From positions 1-46,999 of the forward strand of contig CAYSXI010000015.1 in NCBI GenBank assembly GCA_964434955.1: a stretch of DNA of 46,999 nt, given 5' to 3'. Positions within the stretch are counted from its first letter, which is position 1. Each line of letters begins with the position of its first letter. The translations under genes were made by a program, and so were the position numbers. This stretch comes from JANQLU01 sp964434955 (lineage in GTDB: Bacteria; Planctomycetota; Planctomycetia; Pirellulales; Pirellulaceae). Positions 1 through 8,620 of the stretch are shown here, piece by piece. The notes beneath the pieces are model-generated. The model was not told where the DNA came from. It did not search any database and worked only from the letters and a program-made list of their open reading frames with translations.

Positions 1-505
1 CGATATTCAGTCTTGAACAGATAGCTTGTATCGTTTCAGAAAATTCTTCGAATCGGCCGACGTAATCGACTGAGTAACCATTCTCGAGATCGAAGAAATC
101 ACTCTGCGGCAATAAATGGTCTCCTCGATATTGCATCTCGCTTGAATCGCCAAGAACTTTCTTGAACGGCCCCTTGGCCTGAATGTAATCGGAAAAACTA
201 CCTCGAACTTTTCGGTCCTTCTGAATCCACAAATAGTCAGAATAACTTCGATCCCACGGGTTTCGCACAATCGTAAATTTGAAGTAATCATTCCAATCCG
301 TTTCTGAAATCAAATCAGATTCCAGAAGTTGTTTGGATGTTGCATGCTGCAGATGGATTTTTCGCTTGGGACACCAACCATAGAGCTTTTCATAGTTGGG
401 TTCGCGCCAATCAAGTTTCTTCCCATCAAAAACGAAATTTCGGATGCTGGACCCGCCGCATTTGGGAATGTGGATAAAGATACAGCGGTGTTTGTGCGAT
501 ATCAC
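1..505 (-). CDS. Sulfotransferase family protein, 3' end cut by the window edge
   Basis: The gene reads leftward from a GTG at 503-505 and is still open at base 1, giving 168 codons. A 5'-phosphosulfate loop (HIPKCGGSS, residues 12-20) and a 3'-phosphate-binding motif (VRNPWDRSYS, residues 80-89) are visible. These mark a PAPS-dependent sulfotransferase of the Sulfotransfer_2-like type, which moves sulfate onto a carbohydrate. No ATG suits the domain, an in-frame TGA lies five codons upstream of the GTG, and the PAPS loop starts only 12 residues in, so GTG is the reasonable start. It follows the glycosyltransferase by 58 bp in the same direction and probably ends or continues the polysaccharide operon. 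The acceptor cannot be read from sequence. Family is confident; exact length is unknown. Confidence 0.85.
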   Translation of the reverse strand, partial: MISHKHRCIFIHIPKCGGSSIRNFVFDGKKLDWREPNYEKLYGWCPKRKIHLQHATSKQLLESDLISETDWNDYFKFTIVRNPWDRSYSDYLWIQKDRKVRGSFSDYIQAKGPFKKVLGDSSEMQYRGDHLLPQSDFFDLENGYSVDYVGRFEEFSETIQAICSRLNI

Positions 506-563
506 GGGATCAATGACTCAAGAACACAAGTTAGGTGCTGGAAAAAAGACGATGCCATCCGTA

Positions 564-1541
564 TCATTCTGCCGAGTTCAAATAGTTCTTTCCCGGTTTG
601 CGAGAAACTCGCCGACTCGCCCCAATCCGCGGCAAGTCAAAAAACGTCTTCCAGTCCGAACGGAATCGCGCGAAGCCTTTTTGAAAATCCCCAGTCAAAT
701 ACGACTTGGATTGTTTGACGACGGAATGAAGCATCCAAAGGAATACCGCCAGGGGAAAGGGGCGCGGACTGGATTTAATCGTGAAACGATCCTGCACTCC
801 AATCCGGTGGGCGACTTTACTGGTCGGTTGCGGCTTGCTGTTTTGCCCCGGTTGCGGCCGATCATGAATGACCAGCAATCGCGGGCACACCCCCATCTTC
901 AGACCATGAAAAATCATTCGAGCCGCGTAGTCATCGTCTTCGCCGTAGTGAAAGAAAACGGGATCAAACCCGCCAATGGTTTCGATGCAATTTCGATCCA
1001 TCAACCAAGCTGCCGCGTTAATAAAGCGAATCTCGTAGGTCGAGTCACACTCGTCACGCCGCAATAGCACATCGGATAGAAGCTGATCGCTGCCGTTGCG
1101 GCTCAAGTATTTCACAAAGTTCCCATCAATCTGCTTACCATCGCCGCGCAATTGAACAGGACCAACCACACTAAATTGTTCATGGGTTTCGAGCTGGTCC
1201 ACCAGTTTTTCAAGCGTATCGTCTTCGACGTAAATATCCTGGTTGCAGAGAAACACATAAGGAATCGAAGATTTGAGAAACACCTCGAGCCCAAAATTAT
1301 TGGCTTGCCCAAATCCCAGATTTCTTCCACTCTCATGCACCAAAACATCTGGGTATTTCCCCAGAATCTCCAGCGTGTTGTCACTGGAACCATTGTCAAC
1401 GATAAGAACCTGGTGCTTACAGGTGGACCTTCCGAGACAATCGAGACATCGTTCGATATACGGCGACGCATTGTAGGTCACGATGACAACGAGAACCGAA
1501 GTATCGTCGTTTAACGCGTTGGTTATTTCTTCTTTGTTCAT
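564..1541 (-). CDS. GT2 family glycosyltransferase (rhamnosyltransferase-like)
   Basis: A 325-residue GT-A fold enzyme of the WbbL/rhamnosyltransferase-like branch of GT2. It has the nucleotide-binding start VVIVTYN (18-24), VDNGSSDNT (48-56), the NQD form of the metal-binding DxD (100-102) and the acidic acceptor-side motif FHYGEDDDYAARM (197-209). It should transfer a sugar from a nucleotide donor to a growing lipid-linked or surface glycan at the inner face of the membrane. The dTDP-sugar genes just upstream suggest a dTDP-6-deoxyhexose donor, which is an inference. It lies 33 bp downstream of the RmlD-like gene. No transmembrane helix is evident. Confidence 0.88.
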   Translation of the reverse strand: MNKEEITNALNDDTSVLVVIVTYNASPYIERCLDCLGRSTCKHQVLIVDNGSSDNTLEILGKYPDVLVHESGRNLGFGQANNFGLEVFLKSSIPYVFLCNQDIYVEDDTLEKLVDQLETHEQFSVVGPVQLRGDGKQIDGNFVKYLSRNGSDQLLSDVLLRRDECDSTYEIRFINAAAWLMDRNCIETIGGFDPVFFHYGEDDDYAARMIFHGLKMGVCPRLLVIHDRPQPGQNSKPQPTSKVAHRIGVQDRFTIKSSPRPFPLAVFLWMLHSVVKQSKSYLTGDFQKGFARFRSDWKTFFDLPRIGASRRVSRKPGKNYLNSAE

Positions 1542-1574
1542 GGATCGCTAATTGGAACCGGCCGATAGGGTGGG

Positions 1575-2450
1575 TCAGTCGGTTTCTTTTGTCCAAGATT
1601 TGATCGAATCCTCCAACGCTTCCCGCACGGGTCGCATCCCAATGCCGGCCGCGACGCTTTTTGCGGTGTTCATCACGCAATTGGATCTTGGAGTCTTCGC
1701 GGCTTTCGACATAAATTCAGCTTCGTCATCAAAGAAGGAAAACGCTTTGTCGGTAAGCCCGGCTTCGGTCATCATCTGAACGACTTCCCGCGTGGTAATG
1801 GATCCCGGGTTGGTCAAGTTGTAAACGCCATAGGGAACATCTTTCTGGATACACTGAATGCAGCTTTCAACGTAATCCTGCAGGTGGGAGATGCTGTTCC
1901 TCGCTTCCAACAACCGTTCATACCGCAAAAGCTTTGCCAGGTAATTTCTTGGATTTTCGATTTGGTTAAATGGAATTCGAAGCCGCCAAACGTAGCAGTT
2001 CCGGTCCGTTGAAATGATCTCTTCGCCGAGCGCCTTGGTTCCGGAATAAAAACTACATGGCCCGGAACGAAAACTAAAATTGGGTGGATCGTCTTCGGCG
2101 AATCCTTCGCCGTCCTCGGTGGAACCGTTGTAGATACAACCGGATGAAACGTGGCCCCAGGGTATGTTTGCTGCCGAGGCAGCTTCGGACAGGATCCCGG
2201 GAAGGACGGCGTTACCAAACAGGCATTCCTGTTTATGGACCTCGCACGCGTCGACGTTTGGCTTTCCGGTGTATCCGGCCGCGTTGATCAAAAACGAGGC
2301 CTTTTTGGCGACCAGGAGCTGGCCGACTTCCGCAGATGTCTTGCCATGGATGTCCTGCCGGGTCATTGTTTCGAACTCAAGTCCGGCTCGATTTAATGAC
2401 TCGACAAACTGGTTTCCGACATATCCGGTAGAACCGAGGAGTATGATCAT
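1575..2450 (-). CDS. RmlD-like NAD(P)-dependent sugar-nucleotide reductase
   Basis: A 291-residue extended short-chain dehydrogenase/reductase. It has a Rossmann glycine motif near the N terminus (GSTGYVG, 6-12), VSSGCIY (101-107) supplying the Ser/Thr and the catalytic YxxxK (Y135, K139, in YSGTKALGE). The length fits RmlD, which reduces dTDP-4-keto-rhamnose to dTDP-L-rhamnose. It lies 41 bp after rmlA. No rmlC epimerase is in the window, so it may instead reduce dTDP-4-keto-6-deoxyglucose directly, giving another 6-deoxyhexose. The reaction class is well supported and the stereochemistry is not. Confidence 0.82.
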   Translation of the reverse strand: MIILLGSTGYVGNQFVESLNRAGLEFETMTRQDIHGKTSAEVGQLLVAKKASFLINAAGYTGKPNVDACEVHKQECLFGNAVLPGILSEAASAANIPWGHVSSGCIYNGSTEDGEGFAEDDPPNFSFRSGPCSFYSGTKALGEEIISTDRNCYVWRLRIPFNQIENPRNYLAKLLRYERLLEARNSISHLQDYVESCIQCIQKDVPYGVYNLTNPGSITTREVVQMMTEAGLTDKAFSFFDDEAEFMSKAAKTPRSNCVMNTAKSVAAGIGMRPVREALEDSIKSWTKETD

Positions 2451-2491
2451 TGCTTCTTCGTCTTGGGATGAATGGTTGCCCTGGAGGCGGG

Positions 2492-3355
2492 TTATTGATT
2501 AAGCAAGGACAAAAGGTATTGACCGTAGCCACTCTTGTCCAAATCTTTCGCGCAGCTTTCAAGTTGATTCGCATCGATATAGCCCATCCGATAGGCGACT
2601 TCTTCGATGCACCCAATCTTCAGTCCTTGCCTTTCTTCGATTACCCGAACAAAAGTTGAAGCCTCATTCAGGGCGGCAAAGGTTCCCGTGTCCAACCAAG
2701 CGACGCCCCGATCGAAGACGCCTACTTGAAGCCTGTCGTTGTTGAGGTACTCGTTGTTAACTGCAGTGATCTCAAGTTCACCCCGAGCAGATGGCTTCAC
2801 GGCCTTGGCGATCTCGACGACCTGGTTGTCGTAAAAGTAAAGTCCCGGGACCGCAAAGTTGGATTTTGGTTTCGCCGGCTTTTCTTCGATGGAAACTGCC
2901 TTGAAATCCTGATCAAATTCCACAACCCCGTAGCGCTCCGGGTCTCGCACATAGGAAGCGAAAATGACGGCGCCATCCGGATCGGTGTGACTCTGAATCA
3001 GTTTGGCGAATCCAGATCCGTAGAAAATGTTATCGCCCAGAACGAGCGCCACCTTGTCATTCCCAATGAACGACTCACCGATCGTAAATGCCTGGGCCAG
3101 TCCTTTCGGTTCAGGTTGTTCGGCGTAACTGAACTCGCAACCGATCCGTTTTCCATCACCCAGCAGTTTTTTGAAATTCGGCAGATCATCGGGCGTCGAA
3201 ATCACAAGAATTTCGCGGATCCCGGCCAACATCAGTACCGACAAGGGGTAATAGATCATCGGCTTGTCGTAAACCGGAATCATCTGTTTCGACGAAGCAA
3301 TGGTGATGGGATGCAGTCTCGTCCCAGCACCTCCAGCGAGTATGATCCCTTTCAT
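2492..3355 (-). CDS. rmlA: Glucose-1-phosphate thymidylyltransferase
   Basis: A 287-residue enzyme with the canonical nucleotidyltransferase signature LAGGAGTRLHPIT (6-18) and the substrate-loop sequence KQMIPVYDKPMIYYP (23-37). It joins dTTP and glucose-1-phosphate into dTDP-glucose, the first step of dTDP-deoxysugar synthesis in the cytoplasm. Length and motifs match RmlA/RfbA closely. Its ATG overlaps the stop of rmlB in an ATGA (3352-3355), so the two are translationally coupled. The order rmlB-rmlA-rmlD-like is a usual one for O-antigen or exopolysaccharide loci. Confidence 0.96.
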   Translation of the reverse strand: MKGIILAGGAGTRLHPITIASSKQMIPVYDKPMIYYPLSVLMLAGIREILVISTPDDLPNFKKLLGDGKRIGCEFSYAEQPEPKGLAQAFTIGESFIGNDKVALVLGDNIFYGSGFAKLIQSHTDPDGAVIFASYVRDPERYGVVEFDQDFKAVSIEEKPAKPKSNFAVPGLYFYDNQVVEIAKAVKPSARGELEITAVNNEYLNNDRLQVGVFDRGVAWLDTGTFAALNEASTFVRVIEERQGLKIGCIEEVAYRMGYIDANQLESCAKDLDKSGYGQYLLSLLNQ

Positions 3356-4461
3356 GCTTTGAGTCCCTGCCTTTCAAGTTGATAATCGCCCGAGAGAATT
3401 CGGGACCACCATGTTTCGTTATCGAGATACCAGCGAATCGTTTTGCGAAACCCGCTCTGGAATTCTTCATTGGGGGACCACCCCAACTCGGATTTGATCT
3501 TGGTAGCGTCAATCGCATAACGCATGTCGTGCCCGGGGCGGTCCGTGACAAACTCGATCAGTTCCGAGTAGGACTTGATCGGATCGCCTGCTCGTTCACT
3601 CAATCGAGAATTGGAAGCCGGAGGCAAAAACTCATCCAATATTTCACAGATCAATTTGACGAGATCGATATTCCTGAGTTCATTGTCACCGCCGATATTG
3701 TAGGTCTCTCCTGGAGTTCCCTTCTCGACCACCTTCAGCAATGCTCGAGCATGATCTTCGACATACAACCAGTCGCGAATATTTTCGCCTTTTCCGTAAA
3801 CCGGAATTGGCTTGCCGCTAATCGCCTTGAGAACGACGACCGGAATCAATTTTTCCGGAAACTGATAGGGCCCATAGTTGTTTGAGCAATTGGTAATAAC
3901 CACCGGCAGGCCATACGTATCGCTCCAGGCCCGTACCAGATGATCCGATGAAGCCTTGGAAGCCGAATAGGGTGAATGCGGATCATATCGCGTCACCTCG
4001 GTAAATGCGGCTTCGTCTGTCGAAAGCGAGCCGTAGACTTCATCCGTCGAGATGTGATGAAATCGAAAGCGAGCTTTTCCTTCAGCGTCCAGTTGATTGA
4101 AGCGTTCGCGTGCACAGCGCAAAAGATGAAACGTCCCAACGATGTTGGTTTGGATAAATTCCTCGGGGCCATCAATCGACCGATCCACGTGAGACTCGGC
4201 CGCCAGATTCATAACCCAATCCGGCTTGAATCGTTCAAAGACTTCGTCCACGTCTTTGGCTTTTCCGATGTCACCCTGAGTGAAGTGATATTTCGGGTTA
4301 TCTTTAATGTCGTTTAACGACTCAAGGTTCCCGGCGTAAGTGAGTTTGTCAAAGTTCATTACTTCGTAGTCCGTCTCATCCAAGATCAATCGTATGAGAT
4401 TGGACCCAATAAACCCGGCTCCGCCAGTAACAAGAATTTTTTGGACGGTATCGTCGTTCAT
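3352..4461 (-). CDS. rmlB: dTDP-glucose 4,6-dehydratase
   Basis: A 369-residue extended SDR. It carries the NAD-binding loop TGGAGFIG (12-19), the dehydratase triad TDE (139-141) and the catalytic YxxxK (Y165, K169, in PYSASKASSDH). It converts dTDP-glucose to dTDP-4-keto-6-deoxyglucose, the branch point for rhamnose and other 6-deoxysugars. It lies 36 bp after the sulfotransferase gene and overlaps rmlA by 4 bp. It is slightly longer than the common 340-360 residues because of short extensions at both ends. The call is secure. Confidence 0.96.
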   Translation of the reverse strand: MNDDTVQKILVTGGAGFIGSNLIRLILDETDYEVMNFDKLTYAGNLESLNDIKDNPKYHFTQGDIGKAKDVDEVFERFKPDWVMNLAAESHVDRSIDGPEEFIQTNIVGTFHLLRCARERFNQLDAEGKARFRFHHISTDEVYGSLSTDEAAFTEVTRYDPHSPYSASKASSDHLVRAWSDTYGLPVVITNCSNNYGPYQFPEKLIPVVVLKAISGKPIPVYGKGENIRDWLYVEDHARALLKVVEKGTPGETYNIGGDNELRNIDLVKLICEILDEFLPPASNSRLSERAGDPIKSYSELIEFVTDRPGHDMRYAIDATKIKSELGWSPNEEFQSGFRKTIRWYLDNETWWSRILSGDYQLERQGLKA

Positions 4462-4497
4462 TGTAATTTTTAGCTCCCCATCGTTTGCCGTTTCAAA

Positions 4498-5298
4498 CTA
4501 GCCTTCGCACCAGGCATTCGCATGGCCACCAAAACGGCTTGCCAGAGATTGTATTTTGTCAGAATAAATATCTTTGAGAACGTTATGTATCTGCGGCGGA
4601 ATCTCGCTGGTTTGGTTTCCACTGAATATTTTTTCCTGGTAGGGAAAAGTTTGCCAATCGACCTCTTGTCCAACCCCAAGGTGTTCAAACACGCGAAGCA
4701 AAAGAGATTTTGGATCCGACGAAATCTCCTCAAAGAAACCGATCAACAATTGGTTCTCGGGAAAAACACTTAGCCAATTGTTGATGCTCCTTTCGTAGTC
4801 CCCTCGCAACAGGGAATGATCCGACCGAAAAAATGTTATGAATTCATCGTGAGGAACGTCCGTCAGTTCCTTTCCTTTTCGTTTTACCAGTTCCATCATC
4901 GCCTGAGACCATGCTCGCTCGATGGGGTTTCGCATCATAAAAAACAGCCGAACATTTGGCATCAGTCGATAAACCGTCTTGATTCGACTGCGCGAAAGCA
5001 TGGTATAGGCCGGAGTAATCTCGCCTTTTGTTTTGTCGGCTGCAGCAACGAACAATTCTGAATACGATTGAAGTGAGCGGTGAAAATTCTGATTGAAGTA
5101 GTGAATTTCTTTGGATTCGGGTAGATACACCTCTGGATGACAACGCAGGTTTTGGGCCAACCAAGTCGTACCCGACTTTTGGGCACCAATCCCTAGAAAA
5201 TCTGGCAGGCACAAACGGGACTTCGATTTCAATCCGGTCGCGTAGCTCAATTTATCCACGGCGCCGCTAATTCGCGTTAACAGATGCTGCATATTCAT
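4498..5298 (-). CDS. PAPS-dependent sulfotransferase
   Basis: A 266-residue protein with the 5'-phosphosulfate loop GAQKSGTTWL (38-47) and the 3'-phosphate motif MMRNPIERAWSQ (121-132). Both are standard for Golgi-type/bacterial carbohydrate sulfotransferases (Sulfotransfer_1/3-like). It differs from the sulfotransferase at the left edge, which carries the HIPKCGGSS variant, so this locus has two non-paralogous sulfation steps. Its position between the flippase (30 bp upstream) and rmlB ties it to the surface glycan. It has no signal peptide and should act in the cytoplasm before export. The acceptor sugar is unknown. Confidence 0.9.
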   Translation of the reverse strand: MNMQHLLTRISGAVDKLSYATGLKSKSRLCLPDFLGIGAQKSGTTWLAQNLRCHPEVYLPESKEIHYFNQNFHRSLQSYSELFVAAADKTKGEITPAYTMLSRSRIKTVYRLMPNVRLFFMMRNPIERAWSQAMMELVKRKGKELTDVPHDEFITFFRSDHSLLRGDYERSINNWLSVFPENQLLIGFFEEISSDPKSLLLRVFEHLGVGQEVDWQTFPYQEKIFSGNQTSEIPPQIHNVLKDIYSDKIQSLASRFGGHANAWCEG

Positions 5299-5328
5299 TT
5301 CAATTCCAATGCCAAGTGGAGCGAGCGG

Positions 5329-6813
5329 CTACGAGGCCGTTTTCCGATTCCTGATGAATTCGAGGTAGTCCTGGATCGCCTGAAATTTGAATCCAAAACA
5401 GATCGCCCCGTACAAAGCGGCTCCGATGGGCACTCCACTGCAAAGCAACGCCAATTGGCTCAGTTTGTCGCCCATCAAGTAAAGATAGAGAAAAACACCA
5501 CTTCCCATTGCCACGGAGGCCAATGCAGGTCCAAGGCAAACACGACAAACCTGGGCAAGCCGAACCGGGATTACCTTTCCGACGACCCAGAACTTGGGAA
5601 TGGTTAACAAGGTGGATACCACCGAGTAGCAAATCGCAATCGCCATCACACCGAAAGGCAAAGCGAGGGCGATCGAAGCGACCGTGATAATCTTGAAAAT
5701 GATTCCCCATTTGAATTGGAGCATTGTTGCTCCCTGCGCCTGATAGATGACGCCGTTCAAAGCGACAATCGATTGGCTCACGCCGAGCAGAGACAGCACT
5801 CGTAAAATATCAACGCTCCCCGCCCAGGACTCGGTGTAGAGGCCGATGATAATTGGCTCAGCCATCACGAATCCGCCGACGGAGATCGGAAATGTGAGCA
5901 GCGCGACCATCCCGATTACCCGGAGAAAGGAATTGGTCACCAATTGTTTGTCGTCTTGAATCTTGGAAAACGAAGGAAATAGGACGCGCGCTACAACACG
6001 AGTGACATTGTTGAGCGGAAACAACATGATGTTGTAGGGTTTCGAATAATAGCCCAGCGATTCATCGCCAAACGTCTTGCCAATCAACAGCTTGTCGATG
6101 TTACGCACCCAATAGTTGAGAGTCTGACTTCCCAACAGCGGTAGCCCGTAGCGAGATACGGTAACAAATGATTCCCGATCAAATACAAACTGGGGACGCC
6201 AGGGACTGATCATCCAAAGCGCGACGGCAAGGAAAAAAGAATGCGAGACCAACTGGACGACAAGGCTCCAAACACCCGAACCATTTACGGCCAACAAGAT
6301 GGCCAGAGACCCCGACAAAACGGTTGCTGCAACCCCTGCAAAAAACAGCGCGCGAAACCGCAGCTCCTTTTCCAACATGGATCGCTGAACGATGTTGAGT
6401 GCGCTAATCACAAAGTTCGAGGAAACCGCGATCGTCACCAACAGCAAAATGGATTTGCCGTAGAACCAGGCAATGACCGGGGACAACGCACATAGAACCG
6501 CCGCCAAAAAAACACCAACAATAACATTGATCCAAAAGACGGTGGAGAGATCCGCGTCGGTCACTTTCTTCTTATGGATTAGTGCCCGGCTGAAGCCCAT
6601 ATCGACAAAGACGAAAGCGAACTGCGTAAACACCGTCACCATCGCCATCAAACCAAACTTTTTTGGACCCAGTATTCGTGAGAGGACAATGCCAACCCCC
6701 AGCGTTACCAGCTGCAACACGATTTGATTGGCAAAACCCCATTTCGCACCGGAGATCGTGGCTTTCTTTAGCTCCGAGCGATTCAATCCATCAGATTGGG
6801 TGTTGTCTTCCAT
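5329..6813 (-). CDS. Wzx-type oligosaccharide flippase (MOP superfamily)
   Basis: A 494-residue, very hydrophobic protein with about 12-14 predicted membrane helices spread evenly along its length. The N-terminal stretch (GAKWGFANQIVLQLVTLGVG, about 23-42) is typical of polysaccharide transporters of the MOP family, which flip lipid-linked repeat units across the cytoplasmic membrane. It is the first gene of the minus-strand polysaccharide run in view. No Wzy polymerase or chain-length regulator is visible in the window. Family confidence is high, but the gene name wzx is not assigned because the product is unknown. Confidence 0.9.
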   Translation of the reverse strand: MEDNTQSDGLNRSELKKATISGAKWGFANQIVLQLVTLGVGIVLSRILGPKKFGLMAMVTVFTQFAFVFVDMGFSRALIHKKKVTDADLSTVFWINVIVGVFLAAVLCALSPVIAWFYGKSILLLVTIAVSSNFVISALNIVQRSMLEKELRFRALFFAGVAATVLSGSLAILLAVNGSGVWSLVVQLVSHSFFLAVALWMISPWRPQFVFDRESFVTVSRYGLPLLGSQTLNYWVRNIDKLLIGKTFGDESLGYYSKPYNIMLFPLNNVTRVVARVLFPSFSKIQDDKQLVTNSFLRVIGMVALLTFPISVGGFVMAEPIIIGLYTESWAGSVDILRVLSLLGVSQSIVALNGVIYQAQGATMLQFKWGIIFKIITVASIALALPFGVMAIAICYSVVSTLLTIPKFWVVGKVIPVRLAQVCRVCLGPALASVAMGSGVFLYLYLMGDKLSQLALLCSGVPIGAALYGAICFGFKFQAIQDYLEFIRNRKTAS

Positions 6814-6874
6814 TTATGATAGAGCGATTATTCGATCCAACCTGAACCGTCTTGAAAAGTCGTCTCGACTACGG

Positions 6875-8620
6875 CTAGTTTGGCTCACCCAAACCTTTGT
6901 TCATCAGCTTATTGGCTTGGGTATCGAACTTGGACGCATCAATTTTTCCATCCGGACGAATTGCCAAAAGCATGTGTCGATCGGAAGAACGCAAAATGCG
7001 GATCATCTCCCCCTGTTTGACCCAGGCGATTTCGCGAAGGGGACGCCCCTCAGCGACGACATACAACTTGCCGTTTTCGAACACGACGAGGCTTGTCCAG
7101 TTGACGTGTCCGCTCCAAATTACTTTCCACTTGGAACCAAAAAAAGAACTGTACTTGTCGTTCCAAGCGACTTTCTGAAATTCGGTGATCAACAACTCGA
7201 TCCGTGACTTATCGAGGCCAGTCACTTTCTTCGCGGCGATTAATTCCCTGTACAGCCGACATGCGTACTCTTTGATTCGCACCCGCTCCAAACTGCGATA
7301 GCGTTCCGCTGCTTTCCAAAGTGCATTGGCAACGTCGAGTTTGCTTGAGCCAGCTTTTAACTTCGCTCGGGCAATCTTGGCGAGCTCCGTATTCCCCGAT
7401 AAAGCAAAGTGAGGCATTGCCGAGTCAAAATCTTGCTTCTGAAACGCGAGATACTCTGCGATCAACAGTTGCGACTTCTTGTCCGAGGGGGACTTGCGCA
7501 CTGCTTTGTAAGCGTTTTCAATTTTGCCATATTGTTTTTGCAATGAACGCTGTTGAGTCGAACGCAATTTCAAATAACTCGCCCAAGTGGCCAGCCTGCC
7601 TGAAGTTGCCATTCGCTTCATGATGCTCATCAATTCCTTGACTTCAGAATACGCGTCTGCCATGAACGCATCATCGACCCACCGATCCACCATGAGGAGA
7701 AATGATTCTGCCGAGGCCTGGTCCTTGATGTTCGGCGAGATTTTCTTTGCAAGGGAAGCACGGTAGTCAAAACGCTTGATCTCGAATCCGGCCTCAAGCT
7801 TCGCCAACGTTTTGGTGGCGGCACTCGCATTTCCGGTTTTCGCATAGCCGGCAAGCGCCTCTTGCAGCAACACAAACTTCTCGACCGGATTGCCTTTGGA
7901 CTCATCGGCCGCCTTTTCCAACATTTGCGAGCGAAGTGTCAATCCGGCTGGCGATTGGTCGCGATAAGCTTCCTTGAAAATGGACTTAACTTTTGCCAGC
8001 GCTTCCGCCTGGGCTTTCGCGGCCGGAATTTCCTGTTTCTGCTGAACCTGCTTGGCCGCCTTAACTTTTGGCGGAGAAGGTTTGTCCTGTTGTACGCTTC
8101 CAGGCGCCAATGGATTTATCAGCGAACTCGGCGTTTCGGCAAAAGCGCCGTTCCCCATCCAGGGATCGACGAGGAAAGTTCCTCGGGCTTGAGAAGCAAC
8201 GTCCTGAATCGAAGGCAGGTTGCTTCTCACTCGTCGCGTTGTCGCGACAGGCGATGCGGTTTCTCGTGCCTTTGAGAAAGTCTTTTTTGAATTTTTGCGT
8301 TTGCTCGCAACGGCGGACTCATTGGCAATTTGAATCTTAGACTCTGGTAGAGATGAGCTTGCCCCTGGTGCGCGTTCAAACTCTTCTATCGTTGGGCCGT
8401 CTGCCTCAACCATGGAAGGCTCGCGTTTGCCAAGGAATGCCATAATCAAAAGGGCAAATACGACCGCGAAAAGGCCACCCCCGATCGCCCCCGCGACATG
8501 CAGCCAAACCGAAGCCGACTTTTGCTTGGCAGGGCGATGCACGTTGCCTTGAACTTCAGATTTGTCGCTCGGCAAACTCATGTTTCTTGCAGCAAACATT
8601 GAAATTTGAAACTCGCCCAT
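6875..8620 (-). CDS. Single-pass membrane-anchored protein of unknown function
   Basis: A 581-residue protein not recognised as a named family. It has a short cytoplasmic N terminus, one membrane helix (about 38-64), a Ser/Pro/Lys-rich linker (about 65-190) and a long helical, Ala/Lys-rich region (about 190-480) that looks like TPR-like or other alpha-solenoid helices. A compact C-terminal segment (about 490-581) has mixed strands, including WKVIWSGHVNWTSLVVF and DGKIDASKFD. Alternative starts at M8 or M14 are possible, since no Shine-Dalgarno sequence decides. Large proteins of this plan, anchored with the bulk outside the cytoplasm, are common in planctomycetes. It faces away from the unknown gene at 9351, and no operon partner is clear. 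The function is not inferred. Confidence 0.7.
   Translation of the reverse strand: MGEFQISMFAARNMSLPSDKSEVQGNVHRPAKQKSASVWLHVAGAIGGGLFAVVFALLIMAFLGKREPSMVEADGPTIEEFERAPGASSSLPESKIQIANESAVASKRKNSKKTFSKARETASPVATTRRVRSNLPSIQDVASQARGTFLVDPWMGNGAFAETPSSLINPLAPGSVQQDKPSPPKVKAAKQVQQKQEIPAAKAQAEALAKVKSIFKEAYRDQSPAGLTLRSQMLEKAADESKGNPVEKFVLLQEALAGYAKTGNASAATKTLAKLEAGFEIKRFDYRASLAKKISPNIKDQASAESFLLMVDRWVDDAFMADAYSEVKELMSIMKRMATSGRLATWASYLKLRSTQQRSLQKQYGKIENAYKAVRKSPSDKKSQLLIAEYLAFQKQDFDSAMPHFALSGNTELAKIARAKLKAGSSKLDVANALWKAAERYRSLERVRIKEYACRLYRELIAAKKVTGLDKSRIELLITEFQKVAWNDKYSSFFGSKWKVIWSGHVNWTSLVVFENGKLYVVAEGRPLREIAWVKQGEMIRILRSSDRHMLLAIRPDGKIDASKFDTQANKLMNKGLGEPN

Noticed and set aside
7..291. Minus-strand ATG frame at the left edge
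   Set aside because: It is out of frame with the sulfotransferase, whose PAPS motifs are in the GTG-started frame.
396..1067. Long plus-strand frame over the sulfotransferase and GT2 genes
   Set aside because: It is the complementary shadow of genes with clear active-site motifs on the minus strand and has no family signal.
2726..3382. 218-codon plus-strand frame over rmlA
   Set aside because: Antisense to rmlA; no ribosome site and no recognisable domain.
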